The translations under genes were made by a program, and so were the position numbers. A stretch of DNA of 64,000 bases, from NCBI GenBank assembly GCA_028023455.1, contig JAQFVV010000030.1, forward strand, positions 3,676,501 through 3,740,500, written 5' to 3'. The notes under the pieces were generated by a model, which was not told the origin of the DNA, ran no database searches, and saw only the letters and a program-made list of their open reading frames with translations. Origin of the DNA: Epiperipatus broadwayi. Its lineage: Eukaryota > Onychophora > Udeonychophora > Euonychophora > Peripatidae. How positions within the stretch are numbered: position 1 is the first letter of the stretch; each line of letters starts with the position of its first letter. Below are positions 61,418 to 64,000 of the stretch, in pieces.

Positions 61418-61524
61418 TTTTCAGCATATATGTGTTTAGGTGTATCAGTGTTATTAGATAGATTGGAGAGAGGTGGGTGGTGTGAAAGTCTGTGCTCATA
61501 TACCCTATATTAAATTCTTTTTTA

Positions 61525-61640
61525 GTATTTCTATATTGCTCAAAATATTGCTCTAATACTAAATCATTTCCTATATTTTTTTATTTATTAACACAGATAA
61601 CTGTTCAATAATACAGTTAACAGATTGTTTACTAATATAG
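61525..61640 (-). pseudogene. Coiled-coil gag-like relic, minus strand (upstream half)
   Basis: Continues the frame of 59763-60059 on the far side of the insertion, with Glu/Gln/Asn/Lys-rich sequence in reverse. Very decayed. Confidence 0.25.
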
Positions 61641-62055
61641 TTCTAATATTTTAATTCATTATTCCTTCATTATTTGAATTCGTGACTGGCTCTTCTTGGA
61701 ACACTATTTCATATTAATTATATCATTATTAGTATTATTTTAGCTTATCTCATATATTTATTAGGTTGATATACTTTTAATCTTTCACAAAGCTATTTCT
61801 TTAAATGCTCTAACTCCAAAAATTATTGTTAATTATGGTCATTCAATAGTCATTCTGTTTGACTTTAAACATTATTGGGCCTCACATATTAACTAGCTTT
61901 GCATTAAGTTATATACTGTAACAGTCAAAATGAGCTGACAACAGCAAAATCACCACTAGGGTAACTTATACTACCACAACTCATTCCAGCCCCATACAAT
62001 ACTTCATTTTAATTAGCTCAGTGATCAGGGAGAGGATGAGATTCTTGAATTAGAT
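61641..62055. other. Non-coding stretch
   Basis: Nothing recognisable. Confidence 0.45.
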
Positions 62056-62075
62056 CAGAGTTTCCCAACCTGTGA
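62056..62075 (+). repeat. Left terminal inverted repeat of a hAT transposon
   Basis: CAGAGTTTCCCAACCTGTGA is the classic start of ZBED/Charlie-type hAT elements. The following GTACCACTGATGGTACATGA and GGTGGTACATGAAAA give further subterminal repeats. The other end lies beyond the window. Confidence 0.8.
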
Positions 62076-62527
62076 TACATGTACCACTGATGGTACATGA
62101 ATTGCTGGTTGGTGGTACATGAAAAATAATCAATAATGGTGGACATAAAAAATAAAAAAAAATTAAATCATAAAAATATCATAGAAACGTTTTTTCCTAT
62201 AATTCATAAAAATTATTTTAATTAATAATATTATATAGTAAAGTTGTTAATATGTACAGTCGATGATCGAAAATCCAGCAATTGATATCGTTTTTTTTTT
62301 TTTTTTGGAGTGCACTTTTAAATTTAGCCATTAGCCATCAGTAACTTGAGATGTCACTGCCACTGTTGTGATGGTGCTGCACTCTCGTTCACTTCACTGC
62401 GTGGCTTACAAGTGACAGGTTATTGTTTGTGATTGTATCGTCTTTGTTTATTAAAATTCATTGATCCCCGTATTGATTAACTTTTTTTTAATAAGTCTTA
62501 TTAAATAATTAATTAATTAAATAAGTC
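62076..62527 (+). promoter_or_regulatory. 5' non-coding leader of the hAT element
   Basis: Lies between the inverted end and the transposase ATG. It includes a run of T (62291-62306), a G+C-richer segment (62335-62420) that could hold the promoter, and TTAATTAA repeats just before the start codon. No specific promoter motif can be supported. Confidence 0.4.
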
Positions 62528-63433
62528 ATGGAACAGTGGTTAGGAATCGGTATGTGCCAAAATCTCAAGCAAAGCACAAACAGTGATGTATTGCCAAGTT
62601 CTACAAATGACAGATCTGAAAATTCGGTGCAAAACATTGAAATCGCTCAATCTTCAGTTCTTCAAAGAGGCGTTAAAAGAAAATATTGTGATGAATATAT
62701 AAAATATGGATTTTCATATATTGGAGATGAAGACTTTCATAAGCCCAAGTATGTAGTATGTGGAGTAGTGCTTTCAAATGGATACATAAAGCCTTCATTT
62801 CTTTCACGACATCTACATACAAAACATACGGATTACAAAAACAAAGATTGTGATTTTTTTAAACATTTAAAAGAGCAAAATAACATGTTTACTTTATCAT
62901 CTTACATTCTACCTGCTAATAAGGATAATGAACATGCGGTAGATGTTAGTTATCATATTAGTTACCATATCACTAAATGTGGTTATAGCCATCAAATAGG
63001 AGAAAAATTAATTTTATTTTGTATAAAGGATGCCATTGGCCTTATGATTGACCAAAAATATATCCCAAAAATTAATTGTATTCCTTTTTCAAACAATACA
63101 GTATCGGGAAGAATTCACGATAAGTCCGAGAATATCGAGGAAGCAGTGATAGAGAGAAAAAAAAGTAAATTTTTCTCAATTCAAGTAGATGAGACCACAG
63201 ACATAACAAATAATGTTGTATTTCTTGTTATTGATAGATACATTAAAGTCAATGAATTTGAAGAGAATCTTTTACTTTGTCATTTTCTCTCCAAATGCAC
63301 AATGGGTGAAGAAATATTTAAAACTATTGATAATTATTGTATATTGAAAGATATTAGTTGGTCAAACTACTGTGGATTGATGGTGCCAAGTCAATGTCAG
63401 ATTTATATATTGGTCTTCATGGCCACATCTTAA
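62528..63433 (+). pseudogene. hAT transposase, ZBED5/SCAND3-like, N-terminal two thirds (frameshifted)
   Basis: A 301-codon frame. Residues 60-100 form a BED-type zinc finger with C78, H95 and H100 present, but the first metal-binding Cys, expected near residue 75, is Tyr. The SYHIxxxITKxGxxHxIGE block (142-159) and VDETTD (220-225, with the first catalytic Asp of the hAT RNase H fold at 221) are clear. The frame then runs off: the block with the second catalytic Asp sits in another frame at 63379-63396, showing a small deletion just before 63379, and the last 20 residues are out of frame. The enzyme would bind the element ends through the BED finger and cut and paste DNA in the nucleus. The lost Cys and the deletion mean this copy is dead, though recently so. 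Confidence 0.85.
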
Positions 63434-64000
63434 AGTAGCTCTTAATGTAATTTGTAGCTACTGCTGCATCCAGAGGAAAAATCTAGTAACAAAGCACCTT
63501 CCAGAATGGTGATGATTTTTAATTTTATAAAGAAAAGCTCCACAAAATCAAGAATTTTTAAAGTTATGTGTGAAGACTCGATGAGTCTTCATACTTCTCT
63601 ACTACAGAAGGAAGATGGCTATCTTGTGGTAAGGTCCTAACCCACTTATTCAAACTTAGACAAGAAGCAGAGGTTTTTTTGAAGACAATCCTTTTGATGT
63701 TTCTTCAAAATTGTATGATTTTAATTGGCTTCAGGCGCTTGCATATTTGTCTGATATTTTTTTTGAAAATAAATAACTTAAATTTGACACTTCAGAACAA
63801 CTCGATAATGATCTTTAATGTTAATGATAAAACTGAAAGGATGATTAAGAAATTAGATTTTTGGAAACAGTGTATCGAAAACAATCAACAGGAAATATTC
63901 GAAATTCTACATATTTTTTTGTTTGAAAATAAGGTTAGTCTGTCTCAAGATATACGAGAAAATATAATAACACATTTAACAGGATTAAATTTGTCTTTCA
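63434..64000 (+). pseudogene. hAT transposase, C-terminal continuation in broken frames
   Basis: Similarity to ZBED5-like proteins goes on. An FIKKSSTKSRIFKVMCEDS-like segment lies around 63520-63580, followed by a LLQKEDGYLVV-like block that matches the conserved T-E-V-R-W-L-S-R-G region in degraded form. An LxxLFKLRQEAEVFL block and NWLQALAYLSDIF follow (63640-63760), and a KLDFWKQCIENNQQEIF block (63857-63905) leads up to the window edge. Several frameshifts. The C-terminal hAT dimerisation region and the 3' end are outside the window. Confidence 0.75.

Larger units (their letters stand above)
60074..61510. mobile_element. Ribozyme-bearing repeat, complex copy E: two minus and two plus ribozyme units, head to head
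   Basis: A 1437-bp insertion with a perfect 14-bp target duplication, TAAATTCTTTTTTA (60060-60073 and 61511-61524). From 60074 to 60862 the repeat is on the minus strand (1.7 units). From 60863 to 61510 it is on the plus strand (1.4 units), with a sharp switch inside CAACCGTCCA / TATGTGTG. The unit is 475 bp in both halves: boxes at 60253 and 60728, and 60893 and 61368. The halves are nearly identical. Conserved non-ribozyme blocks are GGTCAACATGGGTGTGACAA, GAGCATTCCATCATCAGATC and GCCTGTGTTTCAG. Frames 60260-60460 (+) and 61367-61167 (-) are both antisense to the ribozyme strand. Confidence 0.88.

Overview
This is eukaryotic, very AT-rich DNA (roughly 70-75% A+T by eye) with no recognisable host gene. 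It reads as a stretch of intergenic or intronic DNA built from repeated insertions of mobile elements. The mix (short tRNA-derived SINEs, RTE-type LINEs with GAT-repeat tails, a decayed Ty3/gypsy-like pol, Penelope-like fragments with a GIY-YIG domain, a ZBED-type hAT transposase, long AAT/ATT microsatellites) suggests an invertebrate, most likely a mollusc and perhaps an octopus-like cephalopod. That assignment is an inference from element types, not from a marker gene.

Layout. 1-5.6 kb is plain AT-rich DNA. 5.6-5.9 kb is the first copy of a ribozyme-bearing repeat. 7.9-8.4 kb has an unrecognised broken ORF. 9.0-11.6 kb holds two coiled-coil gag-like relics head to head, followed on the + strand by a decayed gypsy-like pol (12.3-15.0 kb: protease, reverse transcriptase, RNase H, integrase). 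17.6-19.4 kb is a candidate DNA transposon holding a 161-bp tandem repeat. 20.9-21.7 kb is a large palindrome of Penelope-like GIY-YIG sequence. 25.6-31.7 kb is bounded by inverted repeats of about 440 bp, with an RTE LINE between them. 30.6-34 kb carries several hairpin or palindromic repeats. 37-40 kb has SINEs, an AAT tract, a second ribozyme family and a hAT MITE. 44.9-46.1 kb is a TA-flanked non-autonomous DNA transposon. 47-53 kb has SINEs, two insertions of the ribozyme repeat and inverted repeats. 54.2-55.9 kb is an RTE relic cut by two SINEs with perfect target duplications. 56-61.5 kb has another palindrome, a textbook hammerhead motif, an RTE 3' end, a (ATT)n tract and a complex inverted cluster of the ribozyme repeat. 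62.06 kb to the window end is a hAT transposon broken at its second catalytic aspartate.

The most interesting signal is a repeat family with a unit of about 475-490 bp, present here as five insertions with nine ribozyme cores. Each unit carries a type I hammerhead ribozyme motif whose stem III is only a palindrome, so it should work as a dimer. Four insertions have 13-16 bp target site duplications, and three are in inverted or head-to-head form. This resembles the small non-coding circular-RNA retroelements called retrozymes. Several Penelope-like ends in the window carry related CUGANGA...GAAA hairpins, so the autonomous partner may also be represented here.
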